From positions 1,240,001 to 1,304,000 of the forward strand of contig NZ_CP017479.1 in the NCBI RefSeq assembly GCF_001761465.1: a DNA stretch of 64,000 nucleotides, read 5' to 3'. Made by a program: the position numbers and the translations under genes. The notes below the pieces were generated by a model, which was not told where the DNA came from, searched no databases, and worked only from the letters and a program-made list of their open reading frames with translations. Shown piece by piece: positions 46,099-55,184 of this stretch. This stretch comes from Flavobacterium gilvum (GTDB taxonomy: Bacteria; Bacteroidota; Bacteroidia; Flavobacteriales; Flavobacteriaceae). Position 1 is the stretch's first letter; each line of letters begins with the position of its first letter.

Positions 46099-47238
46099 AA
46101 AGTTTAGTTTCATCCCGTCGGAAATGGTGTTCATTCCCTCGGTAACTATTATGGCATTAGCATCCAAACCGTTTAAAATTTCCGTTACATTGTCTGAAGA
46201 CTGGCCTGTTTGAACAATCACTTTTTTTGCAATACCCGATTTTCCTTTTGAATCAACCACCGTATAAACAAAATTATTTTTCTTAGAATCCTGCTGAATC
46301 ACATTAGTAGGTACAACTATAGCATTTTTGCTTACATAATCGATTACTTTCAGCTTTGCTACTTGGTTCGGGCGCAATAAATTTTCCGGATTGGGAACAC
46401 TTACCTCGATTCCGAAACTTCTGTTATTCGGGTTGATGAAATTACCAATTTGGCGCACTTTTCCTTTGTAAGTTTTGTTCAATGAAGTTAGATAAACATC
46501 AACTTCGGTGCCTATTTTTAGTTTTCCGATATAGGTTTCAGGAATAGAAGTAGAAACATACATATTTCCCAGATTTACGATTCGCATTAATCCTTTTGGA
46601 TTTGCGGCAACGACTTCTCCTTTTTCAACAAAAACTTCATCAATAGTTCCCGAAAAAGGCGCTCTAATTACTGTTTTGGCAATTTGGGCTTTGATTTGGG
46701 CAACTCCTTTTTGTGCCGAAATCATTTGTGTTTGTGCTTGAAGGTATTGTATTTCGGAACCGATTTTTTGGCTCCAAAGATTTTTTTGACGCTCAAAAGT
46801 GGTTTTGGCCAAAGCATATTGATTTTCGGCGCTCGCCAATTGTTGACTCATACCACCATCATCGGTACGGCCCAAAACTTGTCCTTTGCTTACTTTTTGT
46901 CCAGCTTTTACATTCAATTCCACCAAGTTTCCAGGAAATTCTGGCTGAATCAATACATTTTCATTAGTATTAATATTTCCCTGTATTTCTAGATAGTGGT
47001 TGAAGGTGGTGTCTTTCAGTTGTACGGCACTGACCAATGCAATGACTTCCTTATTTACGTCCAAAGTTGCCAATGCTTCGTCAATTTGGGTAAGTTGCGC
47101 TTGGAGTTCGGTTTTTTTTGCGGTTATAGCCTTTACATCTTTGGATGCGATAATAGCGTCAACCGATTGGTTTTTTTCGGATGAATTGCAGGCAATCAAT
47201 GCGATGGAGAGGGTGGTTAGGATGAATATCTTTTTCAT
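46096..47238 (-). CDS. RND periplasmic adaptor (membrane fusion protein), module 2
   Basis: Links the inner-membrane pump to the TolC-like channel. It has 380 aa from ATG 47238, starting MKKIFILTTLSIALIACNSS, a lipoprotein signal with Cys17. A lipoyl/barrel-sandwich half (NLVELNVKAGQKVSKGQVLG), a helical hairpin (about 60-90 and 130-180) and the beta-barrel half (GTIDEVFVEKGEVV, VDVYLTSLNKTYKGKVRQIG) give the HlyD/AcrA order. An ATG at 47262, overlapping the tolC stop as TAATG, is an equally possible start. Confidence 0.9.
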   Translation of the reverse strand: MKKIFILTTLSIALIACNSSEKNQSVDAIIASKDVKAITAKKTELQAQLTQIDEALATLDVNKEVIALVSAVQLKDTTFNHYLEIQGNINTNENVLIQPEFPGNLVELNVKAGQKVSKGQVLGRTDDGGMSQQLASAENQYALAKTTFERQKNLWSQKIGSEIQYLQAQTQMISAQKGVAQIKAQIAKTVIRAPFSGTIDEVFVEKGEVVAANPKGLMRIVNLGNMYVSTSIPETYIGKLKIGTEVDVYLTSLNKTYKGKVRQIGNFINPNNRSFGIEVSVPNPENLLRPNQVAKLKVIDYVSKNAIVVPTNVIQQDSKKNNFVYTVVDSKGKSGIAKKVIVQTGQSSDNVTEILNGLDANAIIVTEGMNTISDGMKLNF

Positions 47239-47261
47239 AAGTTTATATTTAATGGGAGTCA

Positions 47262-48599
47262 TTATTTAGTTATGATTTTTTCTAAACTGGCTTTTTTGTT
47301 GATGATGTTCACCATCGTTTGCAAATATTTTTGCTGGGCGGTGTACAATTGGCGTTGAGCGTCATTGAAATCAAAACTTGTTGAAAGCCCTTCTGTGAAT
47401 TTGATTTGTTGTTTCTTTTCGATTCTTTCGGCGAGATTCAAATTGCTTTTGGCTGTTTCATAATCAGCGATGCTGTATTCGTATTCACTTTTTGCGGCAG
47501 CATATTGCAATTTTAATTTTTGTTCGGTTTCGCTTAATTGTGTTTTTGCCTGATCCAAAGCAATTTTTGCCTGTTGTGTTCTGGAACTTCTGGCCAAACT
47601 GCTGAAGATTGGTACATTCAAACTAAGTCCTAGATTGGAATAATTGAACCAGTTTTGATTTTTGGTAAAAAATTCAAACTGATCTTTAAAAGCATTATAT
47701 CCAAAATTTAGATTGGCAGATAGTGAGGGCAACGCTTTGCTTTTTTGAAGTTTGTACTCCAATGTTCTTTGCTCCTCAAAATTGGTGGCTATTTTATAAT
47801 TGATGTTATTGTTTACGTCAAAATCCGAATTGGAAAACGAAAGATCCATGTTTTGAACCGTCAGCGCATCCAGTTTGTCGGTTAGAGTGATTTGGTCATT
47901 GATGTCGATTCCCAAATTAATTTTAAGCATTTTGTAAGTAATGTCAAGTAAACGCTTGTTGTAATTTAAGGTACTTTCTAGCGAAGCCAAAGTGATTTCT
48001 AGTTGTTCGACACTTTCTTCTTCGATTAAACCATTTTTGTAAATGGCTTTGGTATCATTGAGTGTTTTTTGAAGCGAAGCAATATTTTTTTCTAGAATGT
48101 CTATGTTTTCTTTGGTTAATAGAACATTCCCATAGGAGTTAATTACCATTTCCTTAATGTCGATGTCCGACCTTTTTTTGGCATTTTCGTAATAAGCCAA
48201 ATACGTTTTGGAGGCCTGAAGCGCCACTATATAAGAGCCGTCAAAAATAAGCTGACTCAAAGAGGAATGGGCAATCATATAGTATTTTGTTCCAAAAGCC
48301 ACTGGGGCATAAGTTCCGGGTTCTCCACCAAAGAATTCGGCAGGAATTACCGATTTTTGCAAAACAAAGTTGTTGGTAAAGTCGACTCCGGCATTTATTT
48401 GAGGCAATCCCATTGCGGTAGTTTCCCATTTCTTTTCTTTGGCAGCTTCGATATCACGACCGGTATTTATGGCCGAATAATTGTATTCCAGTGCATGGTC
48501 TATAGCTTGTTGCAGCGAAAAAGAATAAGTCTTATTCGAGTCCTGAGCATTGACGCACATGGCTAGAAGAGTGAGGCTTATAATAAATATCTTCTTCAT
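47262..48599 (-). CDS. TolC-family outer-membrane efflux channel, module 2
   Basis: Outer-membrane factor of 445 aa with signal peptide MKKIFIISLTLLAMCVNAQ. The two OEP repeats are visible as long helical halves (SLQQAIDHALEYNYSAIN, ENIDILEKNIASLQKTL; SKALPSLSANLNFGYN, TQLSETEQKLKLQYAA). It begins with the base that ends tetR and its stop overlaps the start region of the adaptor gene. Confidence 0.9.
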   Translation of the reverse strand: MKKIFIISLTLLAMCVNAQDSNKTYSFSLQQAIDHALEYNYSAINTGRDIEAAKEKKWETTAMGLPQINAGVDFTNNFVLQKSVIPAEFFGGEPGTYAPVAFGTKYYMIAHSSLSQLIFDGSYIVALQASKTYLAYYENAKKRSDIDIKEMVINSYGNVLLTKENIDILEKNIASLQKTLNDTKAIYKNGLIEEESVEQLEITLASLESTLNYNKRLLDITYKMLKINLGIDINDQITLTDKLDALTVQNMDLSFSNSDFDVNNNINYKIATNFEEQRTLEYKLQKSKALPSLSANLNFGYNAFKDQFEFFTKNQNWFNYSNLGLSLNVPIFSSLARSSRTQQAKIALDQAKTQLSETEQKLKLQYAAAKSEYEYSIADYETAKSNLNLAERIEKKQQIKFTEGLSTSFDFNDAQRQLYTAQQKYLQTMVNIINKKASLEKIITK

Positions 48600-49195
48600 T
48601 ATGGTTTGATTTTAAGTAGTTGTTTCTCAAGCTCGACAATTCCTTTTGAAGTTGCCATCGCTCTGGTGTGGTATTCTAGCGCCTGTAATTCCAATTTTGT
48701 GGATTCTTTTTCGGAGCTTGTATTTTCTTTAATACTGAAAATTAACATGTAATAAAATTTAACATAAACATCGATATCCAAATCGTTACGGTACAAATCC
48801 TGACGAATTCCTTTTTCGATATTTTGTTTGAAACACTTATTACATTCGTCGAGTTCTCTATTCATTACTTTTTGATAGATTTCGGGATAATGTTTTTTTA
48901 ATTGATATAACGGAGAGGTGTCGGCTACCTGAAACATTTCTTTGAACATTTTCCTGATTTCAAAATTCTCCTCAATCGCGTTGTAGTCTTTGGCAGCGAT
49001 GGTGCTGATGACTTCGTGTACGGTTTTGTGAACCATCTCGGTACTTTCTTCAATCAATATTTCTTTATTGCAAAAATATTTGTAAATCGTTTTTTTGGAA
49101 ATGCACATTTCGCCGGCGATATCATCCATAGTGACGCTTTTAAAACCAAGTTTTAAAAACAAATCACTTGCCTTGGATACGATTTTATCTCTCAT
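48599..49195 (-). CDS. TetR-family regulator, module 2
   Basis: A 198-aa repressor. The N-terminal helix-turn-helix GFKSVTMDDIAGEMCISKKTIYKYF (about 17-41) is nearly the same as in the module 1 regulator, especially at the recognition helix (CISKKTIYKYF versus AISKKTIYQHF). The C-terminal ligand domain is less alike. It is second in its operon, after yceI. The shared palindrome before both yceI genes is its likely target. Confidence 0.88.
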   Translation of the reverse strand: MRDKIVSKASDLFLKLGFKSVTMDDIAGEMCISKKTIYKYFCNKEILIEESTEMVHKTVHEVISTIAAKDYNAIEENFEIRKMFKEMFQVADTSPLYQLKKHYPEIYQKVMNRELDECNKCFKQNIEKGIRQDLYRNDLDIDVYVKFYYMLIFSIKENTSSEKESTKLELQALEYHTRAMATSKGIVELEKQLLKIKP

Positions 49196-49279
49196 TTTGT
49201 GTGGTATTTTGTTGTTGGTCAGTTGGTTAGTGTAAAATTATGAAGTTGTTGCTTTCGATAAATATAGTTGCAATCGATT

Positions 49280-49789
49280 TTATTGATGAATGAATTCTAA
49301 ATTGGCTATGAGTTTAATATCAGAACCAACCGCGTATCCGCCGTGAACATAATACGGGTTGTACTTGAGACCAAAATCCTTTGGGTTGATGCTTCCTGTG
49401 ATTTCAAATGAAGCTTTTTCTACTCCATCGTAATTGTTGTATCCAATGAATTCGGTGTCCAATTCCACAACTTTTGTAATGTTTTTGATAGTCAAAAGCC
49501 CTTTCAGGAAGTTGAGGTTTTTATTGATTTTTTGGAAAGAAGTCGATTTGAACTGAATAACCGGAGTTTCATTATAATCAAAAAAGTCAATAAATTTTAA
49601 GTCGGAGTTTTTGCTTTTATCGTTTGCTTTCAAAGAAAATTCGATAGATGCATTTTTCACTTCGTTGTTCTGAATATCAACGTGTCCTTTAAAATTATTT
49701 TTGGTTCCAGACATGTAGTCAATCAAAGAACGTTTTGTTTTTAGCAACACGTCTGATTCGTTTGAATCAATTTTCCATTCATTTTCCAT
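49280..49789 (-). CDS. YceI-family lipid-binding-like protein, module 2
   Basis: YceI-like lipocalin fold, 169 aa from ATG 49789 (MENEWKIDSNESDV). Core wording is NFKGHVDIQNNEVKNASIEF, LKGLLTIKNITKVVELDTEF and ASFEITGSINPKDFG, typical of the family, whose characterised members bind polyisoprenoids in the periplasm. No signal peptide is present, so this copy should stay in the cytoplasm. It is the first gene of module 2 and close to the module 1 copy, sharing EFIGYNNY and IKLIANLEF. Confidence 0.88.
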   Translation of the reverse strand: MENEWKIDSNESDVLLKTKRSLIDYMSGTKNNFKGHVDIQNNEVKNASIEFSLKANDKSKNSDLKFIDFFDYNETPVIQFKSTSFQKINKNLNFLKGLLTIKNITKVVELDTEFIGYNNYDGVEKASFEITGSINPKDFGLKYNPYYVHGGYAVGSDIKLIANLEFIHQ

Positions 49790-49822
49790 GTTTAAGTTTT
49801 TTTTTGTAATAATTTTGTAATG

Positions 49823-49852
49823 CAAATATAATAATGGAAACTTTAAAAACAA
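49823..49852 (-). promoter_or_regulatory. Promoter of module 2
   Basis: Minus-strand TTG (49850-49852), exactly 19 nt, TATATTTG (49823-49830). The -33 TTG lies inside the spacer of the palindrome at 49836-49863, so bound repressor would block the promoter. Confidence 0.75.
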
Positions 49853-49863
49853 ATTAAGTTTCC
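49836..49863. promoter_or_regulatory. Probable TetR operator, module 2
   Basis: GGAAACTT (49836-49843) and AAGTTTCC (49856-49863) with a 12-nt spacer, the same layout as the two sites before module 1. Confidence 0.75.
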
Positions 49864-49947
49864 GTTGTTTTGGTCGGATTGTATTAAAAATTAAGTAATT
49901 AGCTTTTGATTGATAGAGTACAAAATTAATTTATGACTATTATTTCT

Positions 49948-49955
49948 TATATTTG
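49948..49955 (+). promoter_or_regulatory. Probable -7 of the VOC gene promoter
   Basis: TATATTTG fits the consensus; a weak TTA stands where the -33 TTG would be. The leader would be about 160 nt. The rest of this 330-bp divergent gap holds only the module 2 promoter and operator. Confidence 0.4.
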
Positions 49956-50122
49956 AAAGAAAAGATAACTCAACCTTTTTTCAGACCAAACTATCCAAAT
50001 TATGGTCTTTAGAGCAATTTTATGAGACCTACTAAATGAGTGAGACATCCTTGTATTGCTACTCTTTGGACTCAGGTATTTGGAATAAGAAAGGAAAAGC
50101 AACAACTTTAAAAATCAAAATT

Positions 50123-50548
50123 ATGGCACTTATTAATCCTCACATTAACTTCAACGGAAATGCCGAAGAAGCATTCAATTTTTACAAATCGGTATTTGGT
50201 GGAGAGTTCGAAAGAATCGTTCGTTTCAAAGATATATCAAGCGCAGAATATCCAATACCAGAAAATGAAGCGAATAAAATAATGCATATTGCGTTGCCTA
50301 TTGGTCAAAATATTTTGATGGGAAATGATGTTCCAGAAAGTATGGGTCGCGTAGATGAAAATGAAAATAGATCTAAAATATCTGTTAGCGTAGAAAGTAG
50401 AGAAGAAGCCGACAAGTTATTTAACGGACTTTCAGCAGGCGGAAACATTGAATGTCCTATGGGCGATAGTCCTTGGGGTTCCTATTTTGGGATGTTTAGA
50501 GACAAATATGGTATTGAATGGATGGTGGATTTTAGCCCCAAAAAATAG
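50123..50548 (+). CDS. VOC-superfamily (PhnB/glyoxalase-like) protein
   Basis: A 141-aa beta-alpha-beta-beta-beta protein from ATG 50123 (MALINPHINFNGNAEEAFNFY). SVFGGEFERIVRFKD and MGDSPWGSYFGMFRDKYGIEWMVDF are the typical PhnB/3-demethylubiquinone-like ends. Family members are often metal-dependent enzymes or resistance proteins, but the activity cannot be read here. An upstream ATG at 50036 adds 29 unlikely residues. It lies alone between the two efflux modules, on the opposite strand. Confidence 0.85.
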   Translation: MALINPHINFNGNAEEAFNFYKSVFGGEFERIVRFKDISSAEYPIPENEANKIMHIALPIGQNILMGNDVPESMGRVDENENRSKISVSVESREEADKLFNGLSAGGNIECPMGDSPWGSYFGMFRDKYGIEWMVDFSPKK

Positions 50549-50616
50549 CAGAGTTTAATACAGTTAGAATAAATAAAATCCGTGTTATCGGGAATCTTGA
50601 GGAGCCAATTTGGCAC

Positions 50617-50641
50617 CGCTAGCGCGAGCGTCCCGCTCGTG
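50617..50641. repeat. REP-like CGCTAGCGCGAG unit
   Basis: CGCTAGCGCGAGCGTCCCGC followed by TCGTG, the inverted orientation of the units at 41562-41710. Its local GC content is much higher than the flanks. Confidence 0.7.
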
Positions 50642-50700
50642 AACACAAAGATTTAAATACTAGAAACCGCAATTTTCTCTCTTGATATGTTCAATAAAAA

Positions 50701-50733
50701 AGGGCTTTCAAACATATTGAAAGCCCTTTTTTT
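50701..50733. terminator. Bidirectional terminator after the VOC gene
   Basis: Stem AGGGCTTTCA (50701-50710) / TGAAAGCCCT (50718-50727), A-tract before and T-tract after. Confidence 0.85.
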
Positions 50734-50742
50734 GCTATAAAA

Positions 50743-50777
50743 CAAAAAACCACCAAAAATCAGATTTCTGGTGGTTT
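50743..50777 (-). terminator. Terminator of efflux module 1
   Basis: Stem AAACCACCA (50747-50755) / TGGTGGTTT (50769-50777) with an A-run that becomes a T-tract on the minus strand. It is homologous in layout to the module 2 terminator. Confidence 0.8.
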
Positions 50778-50798
50778 CTCTATCACAATTATCAGGTA

Positions 50799-53700
50799 CT
50801 ATAATGTGTGTTTTGGGTTAAAGCCGTCTTCGCTTAATTCTTCGTGAACATAGTCAGCGACCATTTCGGCTTCGTAATCAATTTTGTCTCCTTTAGAGAA
50901 TTTAGCAATTAATTTCTCCATCATTTCATAGATAACCGGAACGATGATTAAGGTTAAGAACAAAGATGAAATCAATCCTCCGATAATTACCCAAGCCAAA
51001 CCGTTTTTCCATTCAGCACCAGCACCTGAAGCCAATGCAATCGGGAACATACCGAAAACCATCGCGATGGTAGTCATCAAAATTGGACGTAAACGAGCAT
51101 GATTCGCCTGAATTAAAGCTTTACGGATTGTTTCACCAGCTTTTCTTCTTTGATTGGTATAATCGACAAGCATGATCGCATTCTTACACACCAGACCAAT
51201 CAACATGATAATACCCAAAATGGTAAAGATGTTCAATGTTTTATTGGTTAATGCCAAAGCTAACATCGCTCCAATGAACGAAAGCGGAATTGCAAATAAT
51301 ACCACAAACGGGTGAGCAAAACTGTCATACAATCCAACCATAATTAAGTAAACCAAAATAATAGCGGCTAACAATGCAATTCCTAAAGTACCAAAACCTT
51401 CGGATTGGTTTTCCTGATCTCCACCCCAAATGTAATCTACACCGGTTGGTTTTTTCAGTTTATCCAATTGTTTTTGCCATTGTTGAACGATAGTTCCAGT
51501 TGGAACCCCCACGTTTTGACCTTGAACAGTAACCGAAGCCGATTTGTCTCTACGCTCTAATTGGCTTGGTCCAGAACCTTCGGTAATAGTCGCAAATTGT
51601 GATAATTTGATTTGTTGACCTTGATTGTTTATAAAAATCAGATTACTAACATCGGTAATGTTTTTTCTATCAAAAGCATTGTATTTGATGTTGATATCAT
51701 ATTCGTAATCACCGGCTCTGTATTTTCCATCTGTGTTACCACTGAAAGCAGTTTGCATAGTCATACCGACAGTTTGCAATGTCAATCCCAAAGCCGACAT
51801 TTTATCACGATCTACTTTAACATCTACTTCTGGATTTCCGTCTTCAACGGTTAATTTGATTTCGGTAGTTCCAGGGATTTTTCTTAATTCTGCTTCTGCT
51901 AATTTTGCAAAAGCCATTGCACTTTCCGTACTTGAACCTGTTACAATTAATCCCAAAGTAGCATTTTGAGCAGTACCTGTAATACCAACCGGAACTGTTT
52001 TTACTTTGGCACCAACTAAAACAGATTGCAACTGACGTTTAATTTTTGCAGCATACACCATAGCATCATCGGTACGATCTTTTTGGTCAATCATTTGAAC
52101 GTCAATTTCCGATTTGTAGGCAGTCGCTTGAGAAGCTCCCATTCCTTCAGAAGTTTGTCCAATAGTTGTAAATTGACTCTTAACGTATTTCTGTTGTTTC
52201 AAATACGCTTCTGCTTTTTGCGTCATAAAGTTGGTTTGTTCTACCGAAGCGTCTTTTGGCATTTCAATTTGAACTAAAAACTCACCACTATCTGAAGACG
52301 CGAAAAACTCACCTCCAATAAATCCACCACCAACTAAACCTACAGTTGATGCAAAGAATAATACAACTACAACTCCAATGGTTTTCCAATAATGATCCAG
52401 ACACCATTCTAATATTTCAGTAACCCAATTGGTAAAACGAGTTAATAAATTTTCGAATCCAAGAATAGTTCTTTCGAATAGGTTTTTACCTTCTAAATGT
52501 TCTAGTTTTCCAAAACGAGAAGACAACCAAGGAATAATTGTAAACGAAGCCAAAAGAGATAATAAAGTCGAAATTACTACGGTCATACAGAATTGCGTAA
52601 TAATATTGGATACCAATCCAGAACTCATTGCAATTGGTAAAAATACCACCACAATTACCAAAGTAATCGAAGTTACGGTTCCTCCAATTTCGGCAGTTCC
52701 GTCATAGGAAGCACGGATACGGCTTTTGCCCATTTCCATGTGCCTGTAAATATTTTCCAAAACTACAATCGCATCGTCCACAAGAATACCTACTACTAAT
52801 GAAAGTCCAAGTAAACTCATTAAGTTCAAAGTATATCCTAAAAGATAAATCCCGATGAAAGTTGCAATTAACGAAGCCGGAATCGATACCATTACAATCA
52901 AAGAGTTTCGAACACTATGTAAGAAGAACAACATTACGAATGCTACTAATAATACAGCAAAAAATAAATCATGTAATACAGATTCTGCTGCTTCTAAGGT
53001 AAAAATTGTACTGTCTTTGGCCGTTTTTAGTTCTAAATGATTTGATTTATAATCATTCTCTAATTTGGTAATAGTTTTGGCAACCAATTCACTTACTGCT
53101 ACAGCATTAGCATCTGATTGTTTGATGATTTGTAAAATAATCGCACTTTTTTGATCAACACGGGCAATTTTTTCAGCCAGTTTTTGAGTGTCTTGTACAT
53201 CGGCAATATCTTGTAAGCGGATTTGAGCTCCATTTGCAGATGAAATTACCAAGTTTCTTAATTCCTCAACGTTTTTGTATTTACCCGCTAAACGAATTAA
53301 TATTTTTTGGTTTCTGGTTTGGATACTTCCAGTTGGGAAATCCAAATTTGAGGATAAGATAAGTTGTTGCACTTGTGGTACAGACAAACCATATCCCTGC
53401 ATTTTTTTGGCATCAAGGTTTACTTGAATTTCGCGTTCCTGACCACCAATAATATTTACTTGAGCTACACCTTGAACACGAGACAAAACAGGAGCAATTT
53501 TTTTATCGATCAAATCGTAAAAAGCGGCTTCATCCATTTTTCCATTCGCACCAAGAGTAATAATTGGCATATCACTTAATGAGAATTTATTAAGCGAAGG
53601 CGTTTTGGCATCATCAGGTAAATCACTAATAATGGCGTTTATTTTTCGTTGCGCATCATTCATAGAAACATCCACTTTGGCATTGGAAGTTAATGTGATG

Positions 53701-53975
53701 GTTACAACCGAAAGGCTTTCGTATGATTTGGAATCGATTTTTTTGATATTTTCTATAGAAGCAATCGCATCTTCGACTTTTTTAGTAACCGTATTTTCAA
53801 CCTCACTTGGAGAAGCTCCAGGATAAACGGTTGCAATAGTAATTACATTCATGTCAAACTTAGGGATCAATTCATACCCTAATTGCTTGTAACTGAACAG
53901 TCCTCCCAAGATTAGAATTGTAAATAATACAATCACTAACGAAGGACGTTTTATGGATATTTCTGCTAATTTCAT
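50799..53975 (-). CDS. RND efflux permease, module 1
   Basis: AcrB/HAE1-type proton-driven pump, 1058 aa, the usual length, with 12 membrane helices and two large periplasmic loops. The TM4 pair is Asp400/Asp401 in ILVDDAIVVLENIYRHME. LRPILMTTIAMVFGMFPIA and GIIMLIGLVCKNAIMLVDY are the matching motifs of the second half. It is the last gene of module 1, followed by the AAACCACC terminator. The substrate is unknown. Confidence 0.94.
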   Translation of the reverse strand: MKLAEISIKRPSLVIVLFTILILGGLFSYKQLGYELIPKFDMNVITIATVYPGASPSEVENTVTKKVEDAIASIENIKKIDSKSYESLSVVTITLTSNAKVDVSMNDAQRKINAIISDLPDDAKTPSLNKFSLSDMPIITLGANGKMDEAAFYDLIDKKIAPVLSRVQGVAQVNIIGGQEREIQVNLDAKKMQGYGLSVPQVQQLILSSNLDFPTGSIQTRNQKILIRLAGKYKNVEELRNLVISSANGAQIRLQDIADVQDTQKLAEKIARVDQKSAIILQIIKQSDANAVAVSELVAKTITKLENDYKSNHLELKTAKDSTIFTLEAAESVLHDLFFAVLLVAFVMLFFLHSVRNSLIVMVSIPASLIATFIGIYLLGYTLNLMSLLGLSLVVGILVDDAIVVLENIYRHMEMGKSRIRASYDGTAEIGGTVTSITLVIVVVFLPIAMSSGLVSNIITQFCMTVVISTLLSLLASFTIIPWLSSRFGKLEHLEGKNLFERTILGFENLLTRFTNWVTEILEWCLDHYWKTIGVVVVLFFASTVGLVGGGFIGGEFFASSDSGEFLVQIEMPKDASVEQTNFMTQKAEAYLKQQKYVKSQFTTIGQTSEGMGASQATAYKSEIDVQMIDQKDRTDDAMVYAAKIKRQLQSVLVGAKVKTVPVGITGTAQNATLGLIVTGSSTESAMAFAKLAEAELRKIPGTTEIKLTVEDGNPEVDVKVDRDKMSALGLTLQTVGMTMQTAFSGNTDGKYRAGDYEYDINIKYNAFDRKNITDVSNLIFINNQGQQIKLSQFATITEGSGPSQLERRDKSASVTVQGQNVGVPTGTIVQQWQKQLDKLKKPTGVDYIWGGDQENQSEGFGTLGIALLAAIILVYLIMVGLYDSFAHPFVVLFAIPLSFIGAMLALALTNKTLNIFTILGIIMLIGLVCKNAIMLVDYTNQRRKAGETIRKALIQANHARLRPILMTTIAMVFGMFPIALASGAGAEWKNGLAWVIIGGLISSLFLTLIIVPVIYEMMEKLIAKFSKGDKIDYEAEMVADYVHEELSEDGFNPKHTL

Positions 53976-53984
53976 TTTTTTCTT

Positions 53985-54110
53985 TTAAAGAGTGGATAAG
54001 TGGCTAGTAATTAGTGATTAGTCACTAGTCCTTAGTCCCTAGTTTTTAGTTTGGCTAATTACTAAAGGCTAATTAATTACTAAGGACTAACAACTAAGGA
54101 CTATTTTACT
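53985..54110. repeat. Palindrome of CTAGT/TTAGTC words
   Basis: AAGTGGCTAGTAATTAGTG, TAGTCACTAGTCCTTAGTC and the complementary ACTAAGGACTAACAACTAAG. It fills the gap between the adaptor and permease genes of module 1, the same place where module 2 has its GTTTAAAC palindrome. Confidence 0.65.
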
Positions 54111-55173
54111 TAATAACTTCTACTGCATTTCCGTCCTGAAGGTTGATTTGTCCAGTTGTGATTACTGTTTCACCATTTGATAAACCATTCAAAACCTCAA
54201 CTTTATCACCCAAAATTCTGCCCGCTGTAACTGTTTTCAATCTAGCGATTCCATTTTCTACAACAAATACTTGGTTACTGCTTACACTTCCTACGAATGC
54301 ATTTCTTGGAACGGTAGTCATCACTTGTTTTTGTTGTGCCGACTTGAATTCAGCAGTACCATACATACCTGCTTTAAGATCGTTATTGGCATTATTTGTA
54401 ATTTCAATTTCAACAGGGAAATTCAAATTGCCATCTGCTTTTGCTGCGATGAATGTAATTCTGCCCGAAAAACTTTTATCAGGATAAACACTTGTTGTTA
54501 CCTCGATTGTGTTTCCAACTCTCAAACTCGCAACTTGGCTTTCGTCAACAGTTACGGTAAGTTTTAATTTTGAAACGTTTACAATTTCGAATAAAGAAGT
54601 TGCCGGAGTTGCCGAAATAATAGAACCTGGTTCGATAAATTTCTTATTGATGATTCCGTTTATTGGAGCTTTGATATGAGTGTCGCCAATGTTGATTCTG
54701 GATTGTTTGTAATTTGCTTCGGCGTTTGTCAAAGCCACTTTGGATTGATCCAATTGTTGTTTGGTAACTCCTCCGGTTTTATATGCATTTTCAAAACGGC
54801 TATAATCCGATTTTGCGTTCATATAAGTCGCTTCGGCAGCTTGAGCATTTACATTAATGGCGTCACCTCTCATGATGGCCAATGTTTGCCCAACGCTTAC
54901 TCGATCTCCTTCTTTGGCCAAAACCTGAATTATTTTTCCTGATTTTTCTGCAGAAAATGTTAATTCCTGAGTAGGTTCAAAATTTCCGTTTGCGACAAAA
55001 TCAAGAGAAACTTCTTCGGTTTTAACTTCAGATACTTTTACAGAAACGGCAGCGTTTTTCTCGGCTACAATTGCAATTTTTGCAGCGTTTTCTTTTTTAT
55101 TTTTATTTAAAGTAAAAGCAATAAGTGTCAATGCTCCCAAAATTACAGCTGCGGTTATTAAATTCTTTTTCAT
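54106..55173 (-). CDS. RND periplasmic adaptor (membrane fusion protein), module 1
   Basis: HlyD/AcrA-type adaptor of 355 aa, anchored by an N-terminal helix (LITAAVILGALTLIAFTL) rather than a lipid. SGKIIQVLAKEGDRVSVGQT is the lipoyl-like half, YKTGGVTKQQLDQSKVAL the hairpin and GIINKKFIEPGSIIS the barrel entry. It lies 11 bp after the tolC gene. Confidence 0.9.
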   Translation of the reverse strand: MKKNLITAAVILGALTLIAFTLNKNKKENAAKIAIVAEKNAAVSVKVSEVKTEEVSLDFVANGNFEPTQELTFSAEKSGKIIQVLAKEGDRVSVGQTLAIMRGDAINVNAQAAEATYMNAKSDYSRFENAYKTGGVTKQQLDQSKVALTNAEANYKQSRINIGDTHIKAPINGIINKKFIEPGSIISATPATSLFEIVNVSKLKLTVTVDESQVASLRVGNTIEVTTSVYPDKSFSGRITFIAAKADGNLNFPVEIEITNNANNDLKAGMYGTAEFKSAQQKQVMTTVPRNAFVGSVSSNQVFVVENGIARLKTVTAGRILGDKVEVLNGLSNGETVITTGQINLQDGNAVEVIK

Positions 55174-55184
55174 CTTATTATTTA

